Below, piece after piece: positions 7,079 through 16,679 of a stretch of DNA of 22,276 nucleotides. Under the pieces are notes generated by a model. The model made no database searches. It saw only the letters and a list, made by a program, of their open reading frames with translations, and was not told the DNA's origin. The DNA is taken from NCBI GenBank assembly GCA_022826345.1, contig JAJDVB010000219.1, positions 1-22,276 on the forward strand, written 5' to 3'. Origin of the DNA: Alphaproteobacteria bacterium (GTDB taxonomy: Bacteria > Pseudomonadota > Alphaproteobacteria > UBA828). A program made the translations under genes and the position numbers. Numbering within the stretch: position 1 is the first letter of the stretch; every line of letters begins with the position of its first letter.

Positions 7079-7924
7079 ATGGGGTTTCCATCCATAACGG
7101 AACAGGACGTCAGCGGCTTTCGCGGAGACGGTTACGTGTTCAAGCGCGCCTTCTTCGACGAAGAGGAGGTTGCACTGCTCCGGCGGGGCATCACAGAGGA
7201 TCCGGCGATCCGACAACGCGCCTATGCGCTGGAGGACAGCAAAGGCGGCGCGACGGACGTTGCGGTCTGGAATCATCCGGGGGACGACTTGTTCGGCGCC
7301 GTTGCACGGTGTCGGCGCATGGTCGAGGGAGCGGAGCGCCTCCTCGGCGGCGAGGTTTACCACTACCATTCGAAAGTGACGCTCAAGCGTCCCGGCGGCG
7401 GCGGCACCTGGGATTGGCATCAGGACTACGGCTATTGGTACAAGAACGGCTGCTTGTTTCCCGACTTGTTGAGCGTCGCGGTCTCGGTCAACCCGGCAAC
7501 CCGTGAGAACGGCTGCCTTCAGGTCCTCAGAGGCAGTCACAAGATGGGACGGATCGAACACGTGATCCATGGTGGCCAGAATGGCGCAGACATGGAGCGC
7601 GTCACGCAAGCGATGAAGCAGCTAGAGCATGTCTATGTGGAAACACAGCCGGGCGATGCCTTCTTCTTCCACAGCAACATGCTCCATAGCTCGGATCCGA
7701 ATCTGTCCGACACGGCACGGGACATTCTGATCTGTTGCTACAATCGCGCATCGAACAATCCCTTCAAGCAGCACCACCATCCGCAATACACGCCGCTGGA
7801 AATGCTCCCCGATACAGCCATCAAGGACAGCGGCCTGACACTTGCAGGTGATGATCGGGTGTTCATTGATCCGGACACCGATATCAGTATTGGCGAGCAT
7901 CGGCGTTCCGATTTCGCGTCGTGA
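7079..7924 (+). CDS. Phytanoyl-CoA dioxygenase (PhyH)-family Fe(II)/2-oxoglutarate oxygenase
   Basis: A 281-residue member of the PhyH family, cytoplasmic non-haem iron oxygenases that hydroxylate or demethylate small molecules with 2-oxoglutarate and O2. The iron facial triad is visible: His114 and Asp116 in WDWHQDYGYW and His203 in LHSSDPN. Arg214 in SDTARDILICCYN is the expected 2-oxoglutarate anchor. NPATRENGCLQVLRGSHKMG is the usual conserved strand-turn region. It follows the sugar ABC transporter in one operon and precedes an SDR by 29 bases. PhyH enzymes in such clusters act on very varied substrates (ectoine, ethers, N-methyl or phosphonate compounds), so the family alone does not give the reaction. 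It may prepare the imported compound before dehydrogenation. Confidence 0.88.
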   Translation: MGFPSITEQDVSGFRGDGYVFKRAFFDEEEVALLRRGITEDPAIRQRAYALEDSKGGATDVAVWNHPGDDLFGAVARCRRMVEGAERLLGGEVYHYHSKVTLKRPGGGGTWDWHQDYGYWYKNGCLFPDLLSVAVSVNPATRENGCLQVLRGSHKMGRIEHVIHGGQNGADMERVTQAMKQLEHVYVETQPGDAFFFHSNMLHSSDPNLSDTARDILICCYNRASNNPFKQHHHPQYTPLEMLPDTAIKDSGLTLAGDDRVFIDPDTDISIGEHRRSDFAS

Positions 7925-7953
7925 CTTCTGGCCCAGGTGGGAGACGCTGACGG

Positions 7954-8766
7954 ATGGCGGAGGTCGACTACGCAGGTCAGTTCGCAGGCAAGCACGCGAT
8001 CGTAACCGGCGGCACCATGGGGATCGGCGAGGCGACGGCGCGTCTCTTCGCCGCGCGCGGGATGGCCGGCCAGGTCATCTGCGGCCGCAGCGCCGATCGT
8101 GGTCGCGCCGTGGCACGCTCGCTGACCGATCGCGGCTGCGAGACGCACTTCGTCCCGGCAGACCTGGCCCGCGTGGAAGACTGTCGCGCGGTCGTCGCGA
8201 AGGCCGATGAAGCCTTCGGAAAGGTCGACGTCCTGGTCAACGTAGCCGCAACCACGGACCGCGGCACTCTTCTCGATACGTCGCCCGAGCTGTTCGACCG
8301 CATTTTCGCTCTCAATGTTCGCGCGCCCTTCATGCTGATGCAGGACGCCGCGAAGATCATGATCCGCGAGAAGATCGAAGGCGCGATCGTCAATATTCTC
8401 AGCCTGGCGAGCTACGGCGGCCTCCCGTACGTATCGGCGTACAGCGGGTCGAAAGGCGCCATGGTGACGCTTACGAAGAACGCGGCCTGTTCTCTCGCGC
8501 GCCACCGCATTCGCGTAAACGGCCTCAACAACGGTTGGACCGCCACGCCCGGCGAGCACGCGCAACGGGTGGGCTACCACGGCCTCGACGAAAACTGGAT
8601 CGACGAGGCGAACGCAACCCAGCCCTTCGGCCGGCTCATCCAGCCGGAGGAGGTGGCACAGGCGGTTGCCTTCTTGAGCGCCGATGACTCCGGGATCATG
8701 ACAGGCGCGATCGTCGACTACGACCAATACGTCATCGGAACCGCCGAAAATCCGTCGGACACCTAG
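7954..8766 (+). CDS. Short-chain dehydrogenase/reductase (classical SDR)
   Basis: A 270-residue NAD(P)-dependent oxidoreductase with the Rossmann fold. Visible motifs are the nucleotide-binding TGGTMGIG (18-25), the NAG-equivalent VNVAA (95-99), Asn121, Ser150 in NILSLAS, and Tyr163/Lys167 in YSGSK, a complete catalytic tetrad. The end of the protein keeps the usual substrate-loop and C-terminal pattern (RLIQPEEVAQAVAFLSAD). It is the last gene of the transporter operon, with GGTGGGAG as a ribosome binding site. SDRs in sugar operons often oxidise an aldose or polyol to a lactone or ketose; the SMP-30 lactonase in the divergent operon would be a sensible partner. Specificity is not visible. 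Confidence 0.9.
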   Translation: MAEVDYAGQFAGKHAIVTGGTMGIGEATARLFAARGMAGQVICGRSADRGRAVARSLTDRGCETHFVPADLARVEDCRAVVAKADEAFGKVDVLVNVAATTDRGTLLDTSPELFDRIFALNVRAPFMLMQDAAKIMIREKIEGAIVNILSLASYGGLPYVSAYSGSKGAMVTLTKNAACSLARHRIRVNGLNNGWTATPGEHAQRVGYHGLDENWIDEANATQPFGRLIQPEEVAQAVAFLSADDSGIMTGAIVDYDQYVIGTAENPSDT

Positions 8767-9178
8767 GCCTGTCGAGCGGCTTCGAGGAGTATCCGCACGT
8801 TGAAGGCGTCCGAACGAAAAAACCGAAACGCGACCCCCGGTGTGAAAGGCGCAGGGCAAGGCGCACATAGGCACCCGGCCCTGCGCGAGGGAAGCTTGTC
8901 AACGGCGGCGGGATTATGCGCCCACACCACTGTCGGCACATGATGATTTGGAGTCGAAGGGCGAGGACAAAGGGCCGCCTGCCCCATCGAGCGAGACGCT
9001 TCGCTACACGATAGCACACGCAAAGCAAGTGATGTCGCGACGCGTCCTGTCCTGGAGAGCAACAGCGGGCTGGAGATCAGATGGACACTATGACCGCGAA
9101 TTCTTGAAGTAAATTGAGGGGCATAGAATTTGAAAAATTAAGGGAAATTGTTGTTATTCAATATCTTATATAATTCAG
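8767..9178. other. Gene-poor spacer ending in an AT-rich block
   Basis: I see no convincing gene here. Two overlapping minus-strand frames of about 98 residues are rich in Arg, Pro and Ser and look like random GC-rich frames. From about 9095 to 9178 the composition changes sharply to AT-rich, with runs such as TTTGAAAAATTAAGG and ATATCTTATATAATT, and this block directly touches the CCA end of tRNA-Ser. It may be the transcription end of that tRNA or part of an old integration junction. Confidence 0.5.
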
Positions 9179-9268
9179 TGGCGGATGGGGTGGGATTCGA
9201 ACCCACGAGGGACTCGCGCCCCTGCCGGTTTTCAAGACCGGTGCCTTCGACCGCTCGGCCACCCATCC
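9179..9268 (-). tRNA. tRNA-Ser(UGA)
   Basis: A 90-base type II tRNA read on the minus strand. The acceptor arm GGATGGG (9268-9262) pairs with CCCATCC (9189-9183), followed by discriminator G and an encoded CCA (9181-9179). The anticodon stem CCGGT/ACCGG encloses the loop CTTGAAA with anticodon TGA. The long variable arm is typical of serine tRNAs, and the T arm contains GGTTCGAATCC. It is divergent to tRNA-Leu. Confidence 0.96.
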
Positions 9269-9351
9269 ACAACCCTGTGCCGTCAGACTAACCCAATTTC
9301 TTCATCACGATCCCGGCCTGTGTTCAAGCTGAAAAGCCGCTCGATAGCGTC

Positions 9352-9381
9352 TTGGCCCATCGGCGCCCTTCTGTGCTATAG
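9352..9381 (+). promoter_or_regulatory. Predicted promoter of tRNA-Leu (and possibly tig)
   Basis: TTGGCC (9352-9357) is followed after 18 bases by CTATAG (9376-9381), or after 17 by GCTATA. This resembles the alphaproteobacterial housekeeping promoter pattern TTG-N17/18-CTATAT. It lies about 60 bases before the tRNA and no other good promoter is seen between the tRNA and tig. Confidence 0.5.
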
Positions 9382-9441
9382 GGCGCGCGAGGTTTCTCCG
9401 CTTCCGGAGGGACTCACGAACCAGAGACATACCGGAGACGC

Positions 9442-9526
9442 GCGGGCGTGGCGGAATTGGTAGACGCGCGTGGTTTAGGACCACGTGGCTCAGGCCGTGG
9501 GGGTTCGAATCCCTTCGCCCGCACCA
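9442..9526 (+). tRNA. tRNA-Leu(UAG)
   Basis: An 85-base type II tRNA. The acceptor strand GCGGGCG (9442-9448) pairs with CGCCCGC (9516-9522), then discriminator A and encoded CCA (9524-9526). The anticodon stem CGTGG/CCACG holds the loop TTTAGGA, giving anticodon TAG. The long variable arm (TGGCTCAGGCCGTG region) fits leucine, and the T arm contains GGTTCGAATCC. Its position directly before tig places it at the head of the tig-clp-lon block. Confidence 0.97.
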
Positions 9527-9529
9527 TCC

Positions 9530-9572
9530 GCCGGCGGTGCCCGTGCCCGCGTCCCGATGGGCGCCCGCCGGC
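9530..9572 (+). other. GC-rich hairpin between tRNA-Leu and tig
   Basis: GCCGGCGG (9530-9537) pairs perfectly with CCGCCGGC (9565-9572), and GCCC/GGGC extends the stem beyond a small internal loop. It begins four bases after the tRNA CCA end and stops six bases before the GGAG ribosome binding site of tig (9578-9581). There is no T-run, so it is not a classical terminator; it may mark tRNA 3' processing, partial termination, or influence tig translation. Confidence 0.5.
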
Positions 9573-9587
9573 AATGCGGAGTAAACC

Positions 9588-11024
9588 ATGCAGGTAACGG
9601 AAACCCTCTCCGAGGGGCTGAAGCGTGAGCTCAAGGTAACGGTGCCGGCGGCCGATCTCGAATCCGAGGTCGAGGGGAAGCTGGACGAGCTGCGCAAGAC
9701 CGTGACCATGAAGGGCTTCCGGCGCGGCAAGGTGCCGCTCTCGATCGTGCGCCGCCGCTTTCAGCCGAGCGTGCTGGGCGAGGTGCTGCAACAGACGATC
9801 GAGACGCGCTCGCGTGAGGTCCTGGAGGAGCGCGAGCTGCGCCCGGCCATGCAGCCCGAAATCGAGATCACGGCTTACGATGAGGGCAAGGATCTCGAGT
9901 TCACCATGGGGATGGAGGTCTTGCCGACTATCGAGCTCGGCGACTTCTCCGATCTCACCGTCACCCGACTCAAGGCCGAAGTGACCGACGAATCGGTGGA
10001 GGACGCGCTTGGCCGACTCGCAGAGGCCGAAAAGCGGTTCGAGTCTGTCGAGACGCCGCGAGCGGCACAGGAAGGGGACCAGCTTCTGGTCGACATCGCC
10101 GTTGAGGTCGATGGCGAACCGGTGCCGGAGCGCAGCGGCACGGACGTGCCGCTGGAGCTCGATGCCGAAGCGCTCCTGCCTGAAATGACCGAGCAGCTCG
10201 TCGGCGCCCAGGCGGGCGAGGAACGGGAGGTGACGATGACGCCGCCCGCACCCGACCAGGAGGCGGGAGAGCAGGATGAGCCCGCAGCAGCGGCGGAAGC
10301 CACCGTCTTCAAGATCACGGTCAAGGAGGTGCAGGAGCGACTGCCCGTGGCGGTCGACGACGCCTTCGCCGAACGCCGAGGCGCCGAAAACCTGGACGCA
10401 CTGCGCGGCGTGGTACGGGAGCAAATCCAGTCGGAGTATGAGCAGGTCTCCCAGGCTCGCCTCAAGCGCTCGCTGCTCGATGTCCTCGATGAGCGCTACA
10501 AGTTCGACGTGCCGCCCGGCATGGTCGAGCGCGAGTTCGAGGCCGTCTGGCAGCAAATCGAGAACGACGCCAAACGGGCCGAGTCGGACATCGCCACAAT
10601 CCTCGATCAGCCGGAAGACGAGGCGCGGGAAGAGTTTCGGCAGATCGCCGAGCGGCGCGTGCGCCTCGGCCTCCTGATCGCGGAGATCGGGGGGAGCAAC
10701 GACATTACGGTCGAGCAGGAGGACCTGCTCCGCGCGGCCATGATGAGCGCGCGCGGTCATCCGGAGCCTCAGCGCCTCCTCGAATTCTACCGGAGCCAGC
10801 CAGACCAACTGGAGCGCTTCCGCCCCACGGTATTCGAGGACAAGGTCGTCACCTTCCTCAGCGAGCTCGCCACGGTCTCGGAACAAGTCGTCGATGTGGA
10901 GACGTTGATGCGCGATCCCGACGAGGACGAGAAGTCGTCGGCTACTGGAACCGAACAGGCGGACGATGAAGAGAGCGCGGCGACCGTCGACGACGAGAGC
11001 GCAGCGTCGGGCGAGTCGGGCTGA
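9588..11024 (+). CDS. tig: Trigger factor, ribosome-associated chaperone
   Basis: A 478-residue trigger factor, which binds the ribosome near the exit tunnel and shields nascent chains. Residues 1 to about 110 are the ribosome-binding domain with the signature GFRRGKVP (43-50). The FKBP-like PPIase domain occupies about 158-250, and the C-terminal chaperone arms follow (about 255-435), ending in an unusually acidic, probably disordered tail (from about 440). The PPIase domain is atypical: where E. coli has FIPGFE this protein has LLPEMTE (196-202), the tyrosine of the PEEY segment is missing, and that part is replaced by a Pro/Glu/Ala-rich stretch (219-237). Prolyl isomerase activity is therefore doubtful, while chaperone function should persist. 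GGAG lies before the ATG. Confidence 0.95.
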   Translation: MQVTETLSEGLKRELKVTVPAADLESEVEGKLDELRKTVTMKGFRRGKVPLSIVRRRFQPSVLGEVLQQTIETRSREVLEERELRPAMQPEIEITAYDEGKDLEFTMGMEVLPTIELGDFSDLTVTRLKAEVTDESVEDALGRLAEAEKRFESVETPRAAQEGDQLLVDIAVEVDGEPVPERSGTDVPLELDAEALLPEMTEQLVGAQAGEEREVTMTPPAPDQEAGEQDEPAAAAEATVFKITVKEVQERLPVAVDDAFAERRGAENLDALRGVVREQIQSEYEQVSQARLKRSLLDVLDERYKFDVPPGMVEREFEAVWQQIENDAKRAESDIATILDQPEDEAREEFRQIAERRVRLGLLIAEIGGSNDITVEQEDLLRAAMMSARGHPEPQRLLEFYRSQPDQLERFRPTVFEDKVVTFLSELATVSEQVVDVETLMRDPDEDEKSSATGTEQADDEESAATVDDESAASGESG

Positions 11025-11051
11025 TCCACCCCGCTGAATGAGGAGAGCGTC

Positions 11052-11711
11052 ATGGCGGATATCGTCGAGACCTACGCCAACACCCTCGTTCCCATGGTCG
11101 TGGAGCAGACCAACCGGGGCGAGCGCGCCTACGACATCTATTCGCGCCTGCTCAAGGAGCGAATCATTTTCCTCACCGGCGGCATTGGCGATGAGGTCGC
11201 GAGCCTGGTCACCGCGCAACTCCTGTTCCTGGAATCGGAGAACCCGACCAAGGACATCTCGGTCTACATCAACAGCCCCGGTGGCCTGGTGACGTCGGGT
11301 CTCGCGATTTACGACACGATGCAGTATGTGCGCCCGGCGGTGGCCACGCTCTGCATCGGCCAGGCGGCTTCCATGGGTTCGCTGCTTCTGGCGGCCGGCG
11401 CGGAAGGGCAGCGCTTCGCGCTACCCAACGCGCGGATCATGCTGCACCAGCCGTCCGGCGGCTTTCAGGGCCAGGCCACCGACATCGAGATCCACGCCAA
11501 GGAAATCCTGTTGCTGCGCCAGCGTCTCAATGAAATTTACGTGAGCCATACCGGCCAGGACCTTGCGATCATCGAAGAAAACCTGGAACGTGATAAGTTC
11601 ATGACTCCCAACGAAGCCAAGGACTTCGGTATCGTGGACGACGTGGTGGCCCGGCGGCCGGAGACCCCGGACGACTCGGAGTCCAAAGCCGGCACCAAGA
11701 AAGGAAGCTAG
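11052..11711 (+). CDS. clpP: ATP-dependent Clp protease, proteolytic subunit ClpP
   Basis: A 219-residue serine peptidase of the S14 family that forms a double heptameric barrel and degrades substrates unfolded by ClpX or ClpA. The catalytic triad is intact: Ser107 in QAASMGS, His132 in MLHQPSGG and Asp181 in ERDKFM. The conserved NSPGG (74-78) oxyanion segment and the GQ-rich handle region follow the family pattern. It begins 27 bases after tig with GAGGAG before the ATG. A short Lys/Ser-rich C-terminal tail extends past the fold. It is a standard housekeeping enzyme with clpX next to it. Confidence 0.98.
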   Translation: MADIVETYANTLVPMVVEQTNRGERAYDIYSRLLKERIIFLTGGIGDEVASLVTAQLLFLESENPTKDISVYINSPGGLVTSGLAIYDTMQYVRPAVATLCIGQAASMGSLLLAAGAEGQRFALPNARIMLHQPSGGFQGQATDIEIHAKEILLLRQRLNEIYVSHTGQDLAIIEENLERDKFMTPNEAKDFGIVDDVVARRPETPDDSESKAGTKKGS

Positions 11712-11935
11712 AGGCTGCAATTGGTCTGGAGCAGGCCGTCGTGTGGTGCATCCAACCTGCAAAAGTGGGCCGGGAGGCACTAGATATTGGGTCTCGAAAT
11801 CACCGAATGTTCGGCCTAGACACGGGCCGGGGTGTTTGCCAACCTCACGGGGTTCTGGTTGTCTGGAGAAGAGCGTCGCGAGCTTAGCGGGGGTTTAGGC
11901 GAGCGCGTCTCCGCAAGCGACGGCACGGAGCGGAC

Positions 11936-13204
11936 ATGAACAAGTCCAGCGGCGGCGATTCGAAGAACACGCTGTACTGCTCTTTCTGCGGGAAGAGCCA
12001 GCACGAGGTGCGCAAGCTCATCGCGGGCCCGACCGTGTTCATCTGCGACGAGTGCGTCGAGCTCTGCATGGATATCATCCGCGAGGAGCACAAGAGCGCT
12101 CGGGTCAAGAGCCGTGACGGTGTACCCACCCCCTCCGAAATCTGCGAGGTACTGGCCGACTACGTGATCGGCCAGGACCACGCCAAGCGCGTGCTCTCCG
12201 TCGCCGTGCATAATCACTACAAGCGCCTCGCCCACGGCAGCAAGGGCAACGAGGTCGAGCTCGCCAAGTCGAACATCCTCCTGATCGGGCCAACCGGTTG
12301 CGGCAAGACCCTGCTCGCCCAGACGCTGGCGCGCATCCTCGACGTGCCCTTCACAATGGCCGACGCGACCACGCTGACCGAGGCGGGCTACGTCGGCGAG
12401 GATGTCGAGAACATCATCCTGAAACTGCTGCAAGCGGCCGACTACAATGTCGAGCGTGCCCAGCGCGGCATCGTCTACCTCGACGAGGTGGACAAGATCG
12501 CCCGCAAGTCGGACAACCCGTCGATCACACGGGATGTCTCCGGCGAGGGCGTGCAGCAGGCGCTCCTCAAGATCATGGAAGGCACCGTGGCTTCGGTCCC
12601 GCCTCAGGGCGGGCGCAAGCATCCGCAGCAGGAGTTTCTGCAAGTCGATACGACCAACATCCTGTTCATCTGTGGTGGAGCCTTCTCGGGCCTGGAAAAA
12701 ATCATTTCCCAGCGCGGGCGCGGCATGGCGATCGGCTTCGGTGCCGACGTGCGTGCGCCGGACGAGCGCAAGACCGGCGAGATTCTGCGCGAGGTCGAGC
12801 CGGAAGACCTGCTGGGCTTCGGGCTCATCCCCGAGTTCGTCGGCAGGCTGCCGGTCCTCGCCACGCTGGACGATCTCGATGATGACGCGCTGGTGGAAAT
12901 CCTCGTCAAGCCGAAGAACGCGCTCGTGAAGCAGTACGAAAAACTCTTCGACATGGAGAGCGTGACGCTGGCGTTCACCGACGACGCGCTCCGCGCGGTT
13001 GCCCACAAGGCCATTGCGCGCAAGACCGGCGCACGCGGGCTCCGCTCCATCCTCGAGGGCATCTTGCTCGATCCGATGTTCGATCTGCCGAGCTACGATT
13101 CGGTGGAAGAGGTCGTGATCAACAGGGAAGTGGTCGAGGGCCGAGCACAGCCTCTCCTGATCTATTCCGACCGGCTCGAGGACGCGAGCTCGTCGGCGTC
13201 CTGA
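11936..13204 (+). CDS. clpX: ATP-dependent Clp protease, ATPase subunit ClpX
   Basis: A 422-residue AAA+ unfoldase that delivers tagged proteins to ClpP. The N-terminal C4 zinc-binding domain is present (Cys15, Cys18, Cys37, Cys40). Walker A is GPTGCGKT (118-125), Walker B ends in IVYLDE (179-184), and the pore loop GYVG is at 151-154. The IGF tripeptide that docks into ClpP is visible in [10 protein letters not shown], so pairing with the adjacent ClpP is expected. A 224-base gap separates it from clpP, which leaves room for its own promoter, though none is convincing. GGAG precedes the ATG. Confidence 0.98.
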   Translation: MNKSSGGDSKNTLYCSFCGKSQHEVRKLIAGPTVFICDECVELCMDIIREEHKSARVKSRDGVPTPSEICEVLADYVIGQDHAKRVLSVAVHNHYKRLAHGSKGNEVELAKSNILLIGPTGCGKTLLAQTLARILDVPFTMADATTLTEAGYVGEDVENIILKLLQAADYNVERAQRGIVYLDEVDKIARKSDNPSITRDVSGEGVQQALLKIMEGTVASVPPQGGRKHPQQEFLQVDTTNILFICGGAFSGLEKIISQRGRGMAIGFGADVRAPDERKTGEILREVEPEDLLGFGLIPEFVGRLPVLATLDDLDDDALVEILVKPKNALVKQYEKLFDMESVTLAFTDDALRAVAHKAIARKTGARGLRSILEGILLDPMFDLPSYDSVEEVVINREVVEGRAQPLLIYSDRLEDASSSAS

Positions 13205-13211
13205 GCGACCG

Positions 13212-13241
13212 CTTGAACGGCTGCGCCGCCGTACTTACCTT
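13212..13241 (+). promoter_or_regulatory. Candidate lon promoter, possibly heat-shock type
   Basis: CTTGAAC (13212-13218) is followed after 17 bases by TACCTT (13236-13241). The CTTG-type -35 is compatible with both the housekeeping sigma factor and RpoH of alphaproteobacteria, and lon is commonly a heat-shock gene. It lies about 65 bases before the lon start. The -10 match is only moderate. Confidence 0.35.
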
Positions 13242-13306
13242 ACCTGCGGGCGAGCGGCGGTATCGGCTACCGCTTTGACGCGCAACCGCAAGGCGCACGA
13301 GGAACA

Positions 13307-15757
<2,451 letters not shown>

Positions 15758-15758
15758 G

Positions 15759-15821
15759 CACACGCCGCCTGTCCCACCCGCGCGGGCCGTGGTAAAACCG
15801 GCCGCGCCCATTGCCCGTGTG
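15759..15821 (+). terminator. Nested hairpin after lon, possible 3' end structure
   Basis: GCGCGGGCCG (15780-15789) pairs with CGGCCGCGC (15799-15807) with one bulged base, and an outer stem CACACG (15759-15764) with CGTGTG (15816-15821) encloses it. It starts just after the lon stop. No T-run follows, so rho-independent termination is uncertain. Confidence 0.35.
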
Positions 15822-15880
15822 TTCTGGGCCGATGGGAGTCCCCTCACCCTCGCTCATCGCACCATTGGGAGGCGCCACGC

Positions 15881-16672
15881 ATGACCGTCGAGAATCGCTG
15901 CAAGAGAAAAATGCTCGCGGGCGAGCCCGCGCTGGGCGCCTGGCTCGCGATGGGCAGCCCCATCGCCGCCGAAGTCGTCGCCAACGCCGGCTACGACACG
16001 GTCATCATGGATCACGAGCACGGGCCGGGCGATCTCCTCAACGCCATCAGCCTGATGCAGGCAGCGGCAGCGTCCGGGGCGACTCCGATGATGCGCGTGC
16101 CGTGGAACGACATGGTCTACATCAAGCGTGCTCTCGACATCGGCGTGATGGGTGTCGTCGTGCCCTACGTGCAGAACGCCGCCGAGGCCGAGGCAGCGGT
16201 CGCTGCTTGCCGCTTTCCGACGGAAGGCGTGCGCGGGGTGGCACCGCACGCCGCGCGCTGCTCCGGCTGGGGCTCGCGGATTGCGGAGTACCGCGCAGCG
16301 ATGCCGCAGGAGCTGCTGGTCGCCTGCCAGATCGAGACCGAGGAGGCGATCGACAACATCGAGGAAATCGCGGCCGTCGACGGCGTCGACATGCTGTTCT
16401 TGGGGCCGAGCGACATCTCGGCCAGCATCGGCCACATGCTGGACATGAAAGAGCCGAAAGTGATCCAGCTGATCCAGAAGGCCGAGCGCAAGATGCGGGC
16501 GACGGGAAAGCTACTCGCGACGGTCACGCGCCCCGGCAAATCAGTCAAGTGGACGTTCGAGCGCGGTTACGATCTGGTCGTCTGCGGCCAGGATGTGAAG
16601 CTGCTTCAGGGCGCCGCCCTCGCCCAGGTCAAGGAGTTCCGCGATTCGCCGCCCAAGAAGCGTGCCCGGTAG
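15881..16672 (+). CDS. HpcH/HpaI-family aldolase, second copy type
   Basis: A 263-residue class II aldolase of the HpcH/HpaI family. Active-site landmarks are complete: MDHEHG with His47, RVPW with Arg72, CQIETEEA with Gln150 and Glu152, and FLGPSDIS with Asp178. It keeps the glutamine that the other aldolase in this window (181-951) lacks, and the two are clearly diverged, so they are not a recent duplication and probably differ in substrate. It lies 123 bases after lon in the same direction and meets the MBL-fold gene tail to tail with seven bases between the stops. No pathway partners stand next to it. A role in 2-keto-3-deoxy or 4-hydroxy-2-oxo acid cleavage is the family expectation. Confidence 0.88.
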   Translation: MTVENRCKRKMLAGEPALGAWLAMGSPIAAEVVANAGYDTVIMDHEHGPGDLLNAISLMQAAAASGATPMMRVPWNDMVYIKRALDIGVMGVVVPYVQNAAEAEAAVAACRFPTEGVRGVAPHAARCSGWGSRIAEYRAAMPQELLVACQIETEEAIDNIEEIAAVDGVDMLFLGPSDISASIGHMLDMKEPKVIQLIQKAERKMRATGKLLATVTRPGKSVKWTFERGYDLVVCGQDVKLLQGAALAQVKEFRDSPPKKRAR

Positions 16673-16679
16673 GCCTCCA

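Noticed and set aside
8732..9062. Two minus-strand frames of about 98 codons in the spacer before tRNA-Ser
   Set aside because: No motif, unusual Arg/Pro/Ser/Cys composition, no ribosome binding site of note and overlap with the SDR end.
9185..9463. 92-codon frame crossing tRNA-Ser and reaching into tRNA-Leu
   Set aside because: It translates tRNA sequence (MGWDSNPRG is a typical false peptide from antisense tRNA-Ser).
9414..11219. 601-codon open frame antisense to tig
   Set aside because: It covers tRNA-Leu and tig, has low-complexity Arg/Leu/His composition and no recognisable domain.
11803..11814. CCGAATGTTCGG considered as a LexA or other known operator
   Set aside because: It does not match the alphaproteobacterial LexA pattern (GTTC or GAAC with a seven-base spacer and its repeat) and is too short to assign.
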